A DNA stretch of 64,000 nt, from the NCBI GenBank assembly GCA_900660155.1, contig CABFPE010000041.1:866461-930460 (forward strand), given 5' to 3'. The translations under genes and the position numbers were made by a program. The DNA is from Hofstenia miamia. Lineage: Eukaryota > Xenacoelomorpha > Acoela > Hofsteniidae. This document shows positions 11,791 through 23,793 of this stretch, one piece after another (position 1 is the first letter of the stretch; every line of letters starts with the position of its first letter). The notes beneath the pieces were generated by a model, which worked only from the letters and a program-made list of their open reading frames with translations, was not told the DNA's origin and did not search any database.

Positions 11791-13455
11791 ATGTATATAT
11801 ATATATGTACACATTTATATAGGGGAAAAAAAAGAGAAACAAACCAACCATTACGTTTTAGCAAATGAATAAATTATAAACGCTTAGCCGTCTTAGTGAG
11901 GTGATTTGCATTAGTGTTCCCCTTTATATAATTCTGAAAAATGTCTTAAAACTCCTTGTTTCATTTACAATCTATAGAAACACTATTAAACTCTATCCCA
12001 GGTGGTAAACTGTATTCACTTAGTGAACACGCGATAAGGTAATTGGTTTTGTGAATGTTCAGTTGTATTCGAGTTCCCTTATACTATATTTGCATATATT
12101 ACATGGACATCCTATATAGAAATATTGAGAATGCACACAACCTAAGCTGTTGTGTCGTTTATAAATCTAAAGTGATCTAGCCATTGCCGCTAAACTGAGT
12201 AGATAAATAAACGGTTGCTTGAGACACTCCACCATAACTTCGATAATAAAATGTTCCACCTGAAATACAACTCCTTGTAAAGCAAGGAAAATTCCAACTC
12301 ACCGTGTAGGTGCTTACAACAATATTTATTGTCCCTGTTGAATAGACTGACGAGCTTGAAATCCTTTTTAAAATAAAAAGGAAAATGCGAAAAAATGCCT
12401 TTTCAATATCATTCTTGATCAAAGTTTTCGTGAATTTTAGTCATCAATTCCTAATTCAAAAACCGAATTGATAAGCGAAATAGGTATTAAGTCAGTGGTG
12501 ACTGATTTGGAAGACATCTTCTTCTCACCATAGCAAATATCTGCATAAGGATCCATGGAGTAACAACGACATCAAAGCGCTCACTGGTAACTGAAGTCGA
12601 AAAGTATCCAATTTGAGAAAGAATTGTTCAAGTAATTAGGAAGATACCACTTGATTTAGTGAGTTGCGTGAGAAAATTGTCACGAGTAAGCTTTAATTTA
12701 AACAATATTTGAACACTTGAATTACTTCAGAGCAAATCTTCCAGCTATCATCAATGAAAAAAATCAAATTGATAATCGGTAAATACGTCACAATTACCTT
12801 CGGATTTACACCTGTACACGTTGCTTCCAAAGCTGGCTTGGATAGATTTCGTGAATACAGGTGTGACAACACCCGCCTATACTAGGTAGAGGCATTGTCT
12901 AATAGAACTACTGCCAGAATAACTACATTCAATTTTTACAGAACTGGAGGCAAGTTTTGAAACCTTAGCAACCTGATGTAACTGAAGTACAATTTTATTT
13001 GACTAATATTTTCTGTCAATTCCAATGTAATGGTTTAGGTAATTTCGCAAAAGTTACTAGCATACACTACAGATGCATAAATTTGATAGCTTATTGCGAC
13101 ATGGGTGATACAGCACACCACCACATAAGCCTCAGAAGGTATTTGGGATTTTGATTATTGTAGCATAGTTTTAAATTTGAACAAAACTATTTAAAAACAA
13201 ACAAAGTAACAATTGTCCAAATTCAAATGAAAAATAAATAATAGATTAAATCACATTAAATTTAAAATTATGAGGAATTTATTGTGTTTAATAGCATGTT
13301 GTGACTATATAACGTACTTAACAGGAAGACAGCTGTTACTCCTTGAAAATATTAGAAAAGGACTTCCCATTTTTGGTTAAATTATCCATACATCTGAATT
13401 TTACCTCAGAAGGATTTAAAAATTAATGATTAATCATTAAATAATTAACACATAC

Positions 13456-13579
13456 GTGTACTTGATGTGGTAGCAACAGGTAATCCAGCAGCCATAACTT
13501 TGTGCAAAGACGCTAAAGCAACCTTCCAAGATGTTTTGCTGGTGCAGGCATACTTCATAGCAAGAGGAACGCGTATTGT
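13456..13579 (-). CDS. MON2: MON2 exon 23
   Basis: Residues 1283-1323. It encodes [27 protein letters not shown] and GLPVATT, which align with the vertebrate TLRVPLSLKYSC and GLPVARQ segment. It follows a 40-nt intron and ends before a GTATGTG donor in phase 1. Confidence 0.95.
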
Positions 13580-13619
13580 CTAAGGAATACATTATCCTAA
13601 AAAAGATTGAAAATCCTAC

Positions 13620-13751
13620 TTGAATAATCTTTTGTAGAATCCTTTCTGAAACTATAAGAGGATGTGCTGCCCTGCTGCAGTACAAATCGACAAGCATCTG
13701 CAAACATTTTTCAGAAAACATGGTGCAACTGATTTGAACGTAGTCCGAATT
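13620..13751 (-). CDS. MON2: MON2 exon 22
   Basis: Residues 1239-1282. It encodes SDYVQISCTMFSEKCLQML, VDLYCSRAAHPLIV and ERILQKIIQ, matching the vertebrate AEWVALNYVPFAERSLEVV, VDLY and EKVLQNIIK. The intron to exon 23 is 13580-13619, only 40 nt, with GTAGGA and CCTTAG ends. Reading through it would put the downstream part out of frame, which supports splicing. Confidence 0.95.
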
Positions 13752-14441
13752 CTAAATTTAGATACTTTATATAATGAAAATACTTTCATTGAAAAAGTTA
13801 CTTCATCCTGGTAAAAAAATCATTTACAATGAAATGCATTCTAAAGGTTGATAAACTGTATAAAAATTCAATAATGGGCACTGTTCTTAAATATTATGAT
13901 CTACATTAGCATAATCTATAAAAAAACAGAAACAGGCATTAGAAAGAATTCAGCAAAGGGCAGTTAAAATAATGATTCCTAATGTTGATTTTGAAATTGT
14001 ATGCAATCACTTATAAGATACAATGATAATATTACAGATTACAAATTCAATGTGACCAAATATGGGCTAAATTTACAAAAGATTTAAGCCACATTCTACA
14101 CCATCTAGTTCCTACTGAAAGTTATTCTCCTATACTCTATGATTCAGCCTATAAAACGAAAAGATTTCTCAGTAGTTTTGCTTCGATTCCATCAAAAAAT
14201 GGATACATAAACTATGGTGTTGTCTATTTTTTTACCTTTTGATTGCAAATACAAATCTACATATTTCTCTCTCTCTCTCAAATAAAAATTAATCAATAAA
14301 TTCTGTAATTAAAAGAGAAATTATTGCGCAATATTTAGCAACGCATACGAAAAGAATAATTTTAATAGTCTTTAGACAAATATACACAATGGGTAATAAT
14401 CAGGATTTCCTAAAAACTTAGAGCCAATTAAAACTACTTAC

Positions 14442-14597
14442 AGATGAAGACCGTAAGGGAAAGATACTGGAAAGTTCTACAATTCTGGTTTCCATTGAGC
14501 AAAACTGTGGAAGAAAGCAGCAGTAGGTAGACATTGTTAACAAATCGTCAAAAAGCAGAGGATAAAGCCAATCTAGTAGGTCTTTGTTAAGAAGAAG
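14442..14597 (-). CDS. MON2: MON2 exon 21
   Basis: Residues 1187-1238, between TTATTTAG and a strong GTAAGT donor, with phase 0 at both ends. It encodes LYPLLFDDLLTM, aligning with MYPAIFDQLLAF of the vertebrate protein. Confidence 0.9.
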
Positions 14598-15392
14598 CTA
14601 AATAAACAAATCAATGATTTCCAGAAATTTAAAATGAATAATGCGCTGAATAAAACACTCAACTAACAAAATCAGATGCATTAAAAACATCACCGTTTTG
14701 AGGATTATTCCAAGAAAAAATTTTCTCAAAACACCTTCAGACAAACCGTTTTACGAGGAACTGCAGATAATTTTTCGACTACTATTTCTAGTTTTTTTAC
14801 TAAAAAAAAACATTAATATGCAAGACGCATAGCCACAGAAATTGTGTAAAATCGGTAGGCGAACTTGCATGCATATTTAAATAAAGTTTTCATTAATAGG
14901 GCCTTAAACTTTATAGCGTAAAATGAAAAAGGTGAAATAGATTTGTTATGTAATTTCAATGTAGATAGTCATTAAGAATGGAGATTTCACATGTGTTCGC
15001 TTAATTTGTATTTATATATTTCTGAGAAAAGTGAAATGACCAGGGGTTCTCATTGGAGGGTGAATTATACCCTTTGAGGAAAGGTAGACTGGAGATTGCC
15101 TGCACCGAATATTGTAAGTCAACAGTACAAGGAAATATAGAAATTTTGGCAAGTGGTAAAAGGGTGACTCGGTTAAGCAAGTCTGAGAACCCCTTGGAGT
15201 AGAAAATGCATATACAGCAGACTATTGACATGGTACAGTTCGTAGACATGTGAGTTATTAACTGAAAACAATTTTAGGCAATCCGAATGAATTGCTACAT
15301 GTTTAAACCGATTTTAGAAACCGTATCAAAGTACTGAGTAATACGTAATTTATACGAGGTTGCCATTAACACAAAAAAATTATTCAGACTAC

Positions 15393-15590
15393 CTTAATGA
15401 CGAAGCCCATTTGACTCAAGATGACCTTCTGTACTTCAGTCATGGACTCTTGGCTGTTTGGATTAGAAACAAGGATGAAAGCCGTTGTGTCTGCGGTAAT
15501 AGGAGCAGTCACAGACTGGCGAAAGAATGGCGAAACATGTTTTGTCCAATCAGTTGAACTCCATTGAGGAGCACATAACTTTTCACATAT
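15393..15590 (-). CDS. MON2: MON2 exon 20
   Basis: Residues 1121-1186, phase 0 at both ends, between TTGTTTAG and GTAGTC. It encodes FRQSVTAPITADTTAFIL and MTEVQKVILSQMGFVIK, which align with LHSAISVPISSDASPFIL and LTSLQEAVLTALDVLQK of vertebrate MON2. The opposite strand also has a 65-residue open frame here, which I take as a shadow. Confidence 0.9.
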
Positions 15591-15971
15591 CTAAACAATA
15601 TTTTTCATTAAATCAAAATGTAAATGAGCTGACACTAAACGCCGACGATTGAAACAATCTCAACAATTACTCGAGAGGAAGTTAAAAGCACGAAAACGTG
15701 CTTATTTATGCGGTCAAATATGATTAATGTTGTCATATAAATAGAGACTTATACATATCCTACAATAAGGTAAATGTAAGAACTTGATTAATAGACAACA
15801 ATTGGTAATTTGTAAATAAAACAAACATTTAAAAAGCTGCACAGAAATCCAAATGATTTCATAGACATTGACCTTAACCGCAGAAATTAAGTTTAGTTAT
15901 AAAATTTTGGTATTAAACTCAAGTAAAAACAAAATATAATATGATGTATCATAAAAAATAAAAATGCTAAC

Positions 15972-16258
15972 GGAACCAAACTGAGAGAAGTATATGGAAA
16001 GGAATTGTTGAGAAGGTGGTACTTTAACATCTTCAGAGAAGCACTGAAATCCAATAGCTGTCCATGCATTCCACAAAGCAGTCCAAAATTTAAGAGGCTT
16101 ATTTGCTAGAAAGCTATCACCATGCGATGACAATTCACTGATTAGTGAAATGTAATCTTGGAAACACTTGATGGCGCTAAGTTTAATTTCTATAGATGCA
16201 TAACCCACGGCTTCCACCAAAAACTGACAGCATTGCTCCCAAATTGATTGAATGGACT
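15972..16258 (-). CDS. MON2: MON2 exon 19
   Basis: Residues 1025-1120. It encodes IWEQCCQFLVEA, IEIKLSAIKCFQDY and ALWNAWTAIGFQCFSEDVKV, which align with the vertebrate WDVLLDHI, SLAALKSFQE and WAAWNTWYRIG regions. The acceptor (CTATTTTTAG) is clear. The donor is less certain: the phase requires GTTAGC after 15972, which is weak, and an end a few codons earlier is possible. Confidence 0.85.
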
Positions 16259-18520
16259 CTAAAAATAGAAATTCTAGAAAATTAAAAAATATATACATAT
16301 CTATAAAGTATTTGATTAAGATAGCATATTTTGATAGAGAAGTGGTAATTGAATTAAGACTGGGCGCAAAATGAACTTAAATTATGAAAACAAAGTAAAA
16401 TGGGCGAACAGATAATCTTTAATAAAGCAATATAATAAAAAATAAAGGGCTCTTTAAAGCGAAATAATACAATAAATCTGCAGCTGCAATACAATAATAA
16501 CTACTTCAAACAAATTAATGGAAAACGTTTGATATTCAAAATTCAGTCTTGAAACAATTAAATGCTTCTAAAGAACAGGCAATTTAAGGCGGTTCAGTAA
16601 TAATTTCTTAAATGAATTATAGAGAAATAGCGTAAATGCAAAATCATTGGATCATTTTCATTTATTCTTATCATTTAATAACATTTTGTAAAAAGATAAA
16701 TCTCGTCAAAAATTGATTGGAAACTTCACAAATCCTGAAAAATACATGCTTATTCCAGATTTTTTGCAAAAGATTGGTAAGGAATTTACGGAAGTAAACC
16801 AAAACTATCCGATTTGAAAATATTTAATCTGTTCACAAAAAGTTTGTTTAAATAGGCATGTAAACAAAAGCCTCTAGTGAGCTGTATTTTCAGCTACAAT
16901 CTTGAAAAAATGCATCATATATTATGGAAGTCCGATTTTTTACGGAGTATTGTCGATTTCTATTAATGCTCATATACCTGCATATTAACCCATATTAACA
17001 CAGATATGACAAAATTGAATAATTTTTGTGAAATTTTATTAACAATTTCATGACACATTATCCATATAAGATACATCCAAAGAACAATTTAGAAATATAT
17101 TGCTTCAAAGAGTTACTACAGCATTATCAAATTACTTAACGTCTTCTACAATATTAATAGATTCACAATATCAGTACATGATGTTAGTAATAATGTTTTA
17201 GAAGTTCTATCAGCTTAAATATTATGAAAACTAAGCTGTGAAAATGTGATAAGTTTAGTTTCTATATAAACCTAATGTCTACATAATGAACGTCAAAAAA
17301 TATCAGTGATTTATTACTAAATATCCTTAGAAATTGATAAATTTAATAATTTCTATATTTTCCAGAGTTATCTTACATTATAATTTTGTGTAGATATCTA
17401 AAACTTTCAATTCATTAAAAATGTTACGCACAGTTTTGTCAAGCACATTGAAAGATCATCAAAATATGATTTTTTAAAAATTTCAATGTTAATAAATCAA
17501 AGTCTACCATAATGAGTATGTTGAAACTTCAGACTTTGAAAAATTTAGGTTGAGACCTTGAAAATACAGCATTTAACCCACTCAAAATCAAATAGAATTT
17601 GCAGAATGCTATTTTGAATTTTAATCTACTGTAGACATTGGGTTAATTTAGGTTAAAACCAAATCAGTAATGCGTCAATCTTAGGTCAAAGCAACGTTAA
17701 CGTATAAATTCACAAATTGTCCAATTCAATTTTTGATGTTATATTGCTAAAATACTTAATGTTGCATCAACCCTAATATAAATTTTTCACAAATTCAGCA
17801 TAGTTTGGTCATTTTCACTAATGACAACGTAGTTTACAAATGCATGTGGTTAATTAATTATATTCAACTTTGTTCTGATAGTAATTGACAAAAGATAAAC
17901 TAGTAATAATTATATTAGTGCTGTGTCTATTTTGTCAAATGTGTAAATAATAAAATTAATAAATTATAAAAATTTGAAGCATTACTAAATTTCCCACGTT
18001 TTGATGTTCTGCTTAACATGAATGTTATATATTATTGCCAAACACTTTTGATTACTATATGTACATGTTTAATTTTAGCAGGCAATAACGTAAATTAAAA
18101 TAATAGGAATTTCACAGCAACACATATTTCTACCTGGGATAGGCCTTTATAAATATTTTGCGTTACAAGGTAAGATTGCCGGCGATTGCCGAAAGTGTAA
18201 ATGTTGAGCCAATGAGAATTCGTATTCGTATGTTAAGCGTGTGCTACGTAAATGACATTTATCAGGTATGTGCATGGTTAAATTTGTTTGGATGTCGAAC
18301 TTTATCATCAAATTTTCAAATTACAAATAAATTAACTTTTATAATTTTGCTCAGACATTATGTATATAATTGAAATTGCATCTCATTTTGTTGATTGCAT
18401 TATTATTGAAACATTAATATATATATATATTTGATACTAGTATTATTGCATTAATTGTAATTACTTCAAACAACAAAAGATTATGGTAGTGAAATAGACT
18501 AATTTGCTTCGAAAACATAC
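16259..18520. other. MON2 intron 18
   Basis: A 2262-bp AT-rich intron. I see no genes, elements or repeats in it. Confidence 0.7.
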
Positions 18521-18710
18521 CAATTTTAAAAATTGTGTTTTTCTTATTAGAAAACACCTTGACAATGCCTGCAAGTGTCAAAGAAACAGTTTCAGCCCAC
18601 TGCTTCTGCGGAGTATCACGTGAATGGTGAATCATAATAGGCTCCAATGGTGCTTCCGCAGAAGAACTGGTGAAGTTTTGGGCAACGGATTTCATTAGTC
18701 CGAACAATAC
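18521..18710 (-). CDS. MON2: MON2 exon 18
   Basis: Residues 962-1024. It encodes VLFGLMKSVAQ, then IMIHHSRDTPQKQWAE and LTLAGIVKVFSN, which match the vertebrate segment with LIHHSRDTAEKQWAE and LTLAGVARIFN. The exon ends before a GTATGT donor in phase 1. Confidence 0.97.
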
Positions 18711-19094
18711 CTAAACGTAGATTCTTTAAATGAGCATTGAAGCATAGATAGTAATTGTAGTATATGATCACATTTTTAAAACTAAACTAACTTATGATAA
18801 TAATCAACTAAGATTCCATATAATAGCATTGCCTTGTCTTAATTAAAAATCAACGGCTTTAGCGAGTTCTTGTTTTGAAATTTTACTGATTTTTGTTAAC
18901 CAATAAAATAATAGACCAAATTATCTTAGAATACAAAACTTATTGATCCAACCCTACCATGAATGCCAAATTATCAACAGAGAATTTTTTGGCAATGCTG
19001 GCAAACAGCAATCATCACCGTATTTTTCCAACAAGAAGTACATAAACGGGGTGATTACGATCAATTATAGACAACACATACACAAACATCCTAC

Positions 19095-19319
19095 CTTAGT
19101 CACAACGTTTTCCCAAAAACCTAACTGTGCAGATTGCGTATGTGTTGTAATAGCACTAAACATCGTTTGACCTGCCATTTTACGGACGGCTGGCCGGTCA
19201 TCTGTGCATAGAACAGCAATACTGGATAACATTTGAAGTCCAAGTTCATCAACAAGCTCCACAGACAGTTCTTGGCACATCTTCTGATGCGATTGATTGA
19301 GGAAGTCTGACAAATTCCA
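19095..19319 (-). CDS. MON2: MON2 exon 17
   Basis: Residues 887-961, phase 0 at both ends. It begins WNLSDF after GAGTTTTAG and contains DDRPAVRKMAGQTMFSAI, which aligns with DPRPAVRKSAGQTLFSTI, the most conserved stretch of the protein. The lysine- and glutamate-rich linker of vertebrate MON2 just before it is shortened here. Confidence 0.97.
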
Positions 19320-19487
19320 CTAAAACTCAACAGATATTATGCATACATGGAAATTGTTTACCAATTAATAAAGGAATATACTAGCAATCCAGTCAATAAG
19401 AATTGAAAGTACAAAGATATTCGAGAAGATGTACATACAGAACGTATGCATCTACATATTATATTAGGAAAATTCTTTATATGCAAG

Positions 19488-19668
19488 AGGGCCGGATTTT
19501 GCGGCCCTAAACCGGGAAGGCCCTAAATCGGCACTAAATAAAAAAATTGAACACATTTCTATTTTTACAAAATAAGCATATTTTTAAAACTTAAAACAGT
19601 TTGTTCGGCCCTAAACTGGCCCATATTTTTCTAACATACCTAATCTGGTCCGGACCTAACCGGCTCTG
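19488..19668. mobile_element. Short hAT-like miniature element
   Basis: A GC-rich island in AT-rich intron 16. The left end reads AGAGGGCCGGATTTTGCGG and the right end, read inward, CAGAGCCGGTTAGGTCCGG. GGCCCTAAACCGG and related copies occur inside. The ends resemble hAT termini, but no target duplication is visible, so the limits are approximate. Confidence 0.5.
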
Positions 19669-19883
19669 CCCACTTACATCTCTGGTCCCACACGCATACT
19701 TTTCGGTAGTGCAAGATCAATAACACATTTTTGTAATTATTGTATATTCAACCAATGCTCTATGTAAAAATGCAACCTTGCAGGTAATAATTTACTACTA
19801 CAGTTTGACTATTACTGAAATTGAAATCATAACCCTATTGAATAACGGGAACCATTCACAACTAAAAGCGTTATGGAACTCAC

Positions 19884-20049
19884 CAAAAGTTCAATTGATG
19901 TAAGACTGATGTTAAGATCTTCAGTTTGTTGACCAAATTTGGTGGCAGCATTTATGCATTGTCGCAGGCATTCTGGGGGTATCGTTAACAGGAAATCAGT
20001 CACGATCAACTGAATACTGTTGAATGCTGTTCTTACATAGTGTTCTCCA
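19884..20049 (-). CDS. MON2: MON2 exon 16
   Basis: Residues 831-886. It encodes GEHYVRTAFNSIQLIVTDF and LNISLTSIELL, which align with GESLIRTAFQCLQLVVTDF and LNISLTSIGLL. It enters in phase 2, exactly as exon 15 leaves 19 kb upstream. The donor is GTGAGT. Confidence 0.97.
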
Positions 20050-22092
20050 CTAAAACGACAAGTGTGTAATCTTTAAAAACATGAAATATCATTTGAAGAG
20101 TGTCAACAAAGTTAAGGATTTGTCAAAAACTGTAGTTAGTAGCATGATTTGAACAACATATTTCCAATGCAGGAAAGAATTAATTTAGGATTTGACATGA
20201 TAATATTAGGAGAAGACTAAGAATGAGGCATTTAAGATATATTCTTGAAACGCTTGGTTTCATCCCAGGTACATGAAGACAAAATGAAATGTCTTATAAT
20301 TGAATTCTATTTATGAGAAGTTTTTAAACTCAGTTTCAACAATTAATTGCAAACTCTGCAATTGTTAGCTATAAATTCAAAACAAGTGAAACTATTATGC
20401 TTGAATAAATTGTTTATACATACCAAAACACTGGTTTTTCTCTAAAAAACTAGAATTTTTAACAAATACATGACAAATCAAAATTGATGTTATTGGTTTT
20501 GTCTTTAAATAATGTATAAAAATGATTATTGAACAAATTAAAAATTAACGTCTATAATTACAAGACATTTCTTGAGCTTGCACTTATGACGTGCGAAGTA
20601 AATTTCTCCCATCTACATTGCACTAATTAATGAATAAAAATTTTTGGCGATAAACAATCTATTTTGGAGCCAAAAAATATACATTTTCACAAATTTTTAA
20701 ATATTTCTTTTGCTACTGTAAAGTATTTCTAACAAATTTTGCATCTAAACTAAATTTAGAATTCCATGCAAAGTACATTTCAAACTTAAAGTCGCATATG
20801 AAATTGCGCCTATATCATAAGTAAAGCAGCGCCAATTTCCTTTTCAATTATCTCTAAATATAACATTTGTAAGTAATTGTTTCAATTAGCATCTTTCTCC
20901 AGCTATGTTGTAATGTTTTATGAGCGAAATTTTATGGAGTTTTTGCAATAATAGAAACTTTTTTTCTTGGTTAAGGTTACACAACCCATTTTTCTAAAAT
21001 CAAAAGAGAAAACATATTTTACCTCTTACATACATAGGAATGTTCATTGAAGTGAATAAAACATTTTCCCTAAAGATAAGCAAAACAGCTTATTGCATAA
21101 TTTTCTATAGCCCAAAAGAGGCTCAATAAATCGATACCAGGACTGTATTTAAGGTAGTGAACAGTTTCCTGGAAGTAATAGAAAACATAATTCAACGAAA
21201 ATTAGAAAATCGCATATTACAAAAAGTGGAAACTAGTATTAAGCCTGAACAAATATAAAGATTTTCTGAAAATGGAAATTCAAATTGGACATCTACAAAC
21301 GCTACTCATTAGAAATATTTAGAAGATAATTGCATTTTATTGTTGAAAATCAATCATACAACTAACGTATAATTAATGAACTAGAAAATCATGGATAAAA
21401 ACAGTGAATTGAGAGTTGAACAGTCCTCTTCAATTGAAGATCTTCGACAAGAACAGTGAAGTTGAGAGTCCCTTTTAACACCAAATTGCTTGGGCCCTTC
21501 GCTTTTCCCAAACAGTTAATTGGAATAATAAAAACATTAGGCAGAAATGTTCTTAAAGTGCTGCTTGTTCCTTTGTGATGACCACGGCGATAGGGTGACT
21601 GTACAGTGTTATTTATGTCAGCAATTATTGATTTTTATTAAAGTATAGTTGGGAAATAAATTGTTGCGGTTTGTAAATTCGTTTCGCATTAATTTTAATT
21701 GTAAAGTTTTAGCACATCATCCATATTCTCCAGATTTTCTTCTTTTCCGATTGATCATTCAAATCAAACGTGAGATTACAAACATCTTTAGAAACATTTC
21801 ATTGCAGGGGTATCGAAAAGCTTATTGACTATGGAGGAGAAGTGGTAAATAATGATGGAGGATATATTATTGATTAATTCACATCACCATTTGAGATAAT
21901 CTCAAGTTTTATTTTCACAATATAAATATAAAACCACAACAATTTATTTCCCAATCCAATATATTGCAAATGGAAAGCAAATGAATCGGTCCTAATTCTG
22001 AGAAGCTATGAAATTTAAAATGCTAACTTTTAAAGAGGAAAAATTCATTAAAAATTACTACTGACGAGCTACATTACATGTTTCATGCTTTG

Positions 22093-22337
22093 AATAATAA
22101 TAATAATAATAATCAATGACTTTATTTAGCCGCTGAAGGCATACACAACAAAAATAAAAACAATTCAAGTTTTACGGCAGCGAGGACAGTCACAGGAGAT
22201 GAAATAGGAGCAAATGGAAGAGTAGGCGAAGTTGGAGAAGGGCTCAGCAAAGAGGAAAGTCATCAAAGATTTCTTGAAGCTCGGTGGCGGGGAAAAGAAA
22301 TCAATCGCTGTTGGAGGGTTGCGACTCAAGATGTAAT
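22093..22337 (-). mobile_element. 3' end of a second LINE copy, cut by the gap
   Basis: This piece is almost identical to the 3' end of the LINE at 23728-27432: the last codons of ORF2, the very short 3' untranslated region and an (ATT)n-type tail. It differs at only a few bases, so the copy is young. It is interrupted at 22338 by 1000 N, so its length is not known. Confidence 0.95.
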
Positions 22338-23337
22338 NNNNNNNNNNNNNNNNNNNNNNNNNNNNNNNNNNNNNNNNNNNNNNNNNNNNNNNNNNNNNNN
22401 NNNNNNNNNNNNNNNNNNNNNNNNNNNNNNNNNNNNNNNNNNNNNNNNNNNNNNNNNNNNNNNNNNNNNNNNNNNNNNNNNNNNNNNNNNNNNNNNNNNN
22501 NNNNNNNNNNNNNNNNNNNNNNNNNNNNNNNNNNNNNNNNNNNNNNNNNNNNNNNNNNNNNNNNNNNNNNNNNNNNNNNNNNNNNNNNNNNNNNNNNNNN
22601 NNNNNNNNNNNNNNNNNNNNNNNNNNNNNNNNNNNNNNNNNNNNNNNNNNNNNNNNNNNNNNNNNNNNNNNNNNNNNNNNNNNNNNNNNNNNNNNNNNNN
22701 NNNNNNNNNNNNNNNNNNNNNNNNNNNNNNNNNNNNNNNNNNNNNNNNNNNNNNNNNNNNNNNNNNNNNNNNNNNNNNNNNNNNNNNNNNNNNNNNNNNN
22801 NNNNNNNNNNNNNNNNNNNNNNNNNNNNNNNNNNNNNNNNNNNNNNNNNNNNNNNNNNNNNNNNNNNNNNNNNNNNNNNNNNNNNNNNNNNNNNNNNNNN
22901 NNNNNNNNNNNNNNNNNNNNNNNNNNNNNNNNNNNNNNNNNNNNNNNNNNNNNNNNNNNNNNNNNNNNNNNNNNNNNNNNNNNNNNNNNNNNNNNNNNNN
23001 NNNNNNNNNNNNNNNNNNNNNNNNNNNNNNNNNNNNNNNNNNNNNNNNNNNNNNNNNNNNNNNNNNNNNNNNNNNNNNNNNNNNNNNNNNNNNNNNNNNN
23101 NNNNNNNNNNNNNNNNNNNNNNNNNNNNNNNNNNNNNNNNNNNNNNNNNNNNNNNNNNNNNNNNNNNNNNNNNNNNNNNNNNNNNNNNNNNNNNNNNNNN
23201 NNNNNNNNNNNNNNNNNNNNNNNNNNNNNNNNNNNNNNNNNNNNNNNNNNNNNNNNNNNNNNNNNNNNNNNNNNNNNNNNNNNNNNNNNNNNNNNNNNNN
23301 NNNNNNNNNNNNNNNNNNNNNNNNNNNNNNNNNNNNN
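22338..23337. other. Assembly gap, exactly 1000 N
   Basis: Exactly 1000 N, which suggests a gap of arbitrary length. It lies between two nearly identical LINE 3' regions in the same orientation. Confidence 0.95.
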
Positions 23338-23714
23338 GTTCAAAATTGTTTGATTCAATAACTTGCTACATTATCTTGCCCCTACAATGATTCATGTAAG
23401 GATTTCTTGAAAAATATCGGACTAGATATTTTCTAAAAACCATAGAAACCATTATCTAGATGTAAAATTTACTGCAGAAGCGAATAAAACTAGTTTGAGG
23501 CCAATCTAACATTATTCGCTAAGCAATCTAAGTTTTCGCAAAGGCGTGCCCCCTAAAAAGTTTTTTTATTAAAAAATACTCAAGATATGAGTGTATTCAG
23601 AAAATTCAAAATGGATGTACCTTATTGCTTAATCTATTTCATATATAACAAAAAAACCAGTCTTTCAAAAAAAATTTTGCTTAATAGGAATAGTATTGAG
23701 CGCCATTATAATAA
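23338..23714. mobile_element. Partial copy of the GGCGCT miniature element
   Basis: This matches 58013-58410 of the element described at 57566-58410, including the right terminus GCGCCATTATAATA. The left part is lost in the gap. It contains the CATTATTCGCTAAGCAATCT core. Confidence 0.85.
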
Positions 23715-23793
23715 TCAGGTAAAAATATAATAATAATAATCAATGACTTTATTTAGCCGCTGAAGGCATACACAACAAGAAAATAAAAACAAG

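Larger units (their letters stand above)
9411..13455. other. MON2 intron 23
   Basis: A 4045-bp intron including a 264-N gap at 11527-11790. It carries an hAT remnant (10372-11068) and a 182-183-bp tandem repeat (from 11083), both described separately. The stretches 9411-10371 and 11791-13455 hold nothing that I can name. Confidence 0.7.

Noticed and set aside
11497-11868. Open frames across N runs
   Set aside because: They are open only because N was translated as unknown; the same holds for 22165-23390.
12177-12422. Minus-strand open frame of 81 residues in MON2 intron 23
   Set aside because: No family resemblance, and the flanking MON2 exons already join without it.
12795-12890. Plus-strand stretch with GFTPVHVASKAGLDRF, resembling an ankyrin repeat
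   Set aside because: It is a single partial repeat with no neighbouring repeats and a stop soon after, so chance similarity is as likely.
15001-15249. Minus-strand open frame first taken as a MON2 exon
   Set aside because: Similarity to the family was weak and the phase did not fit. The exon at 15393-15590 covers the same part of the protein with clear similarity and correct phase.
15360-15557. Plus-strand open frame of 65 residues
   Set aside because: It is the antisense shadow of MON2 exon 20.
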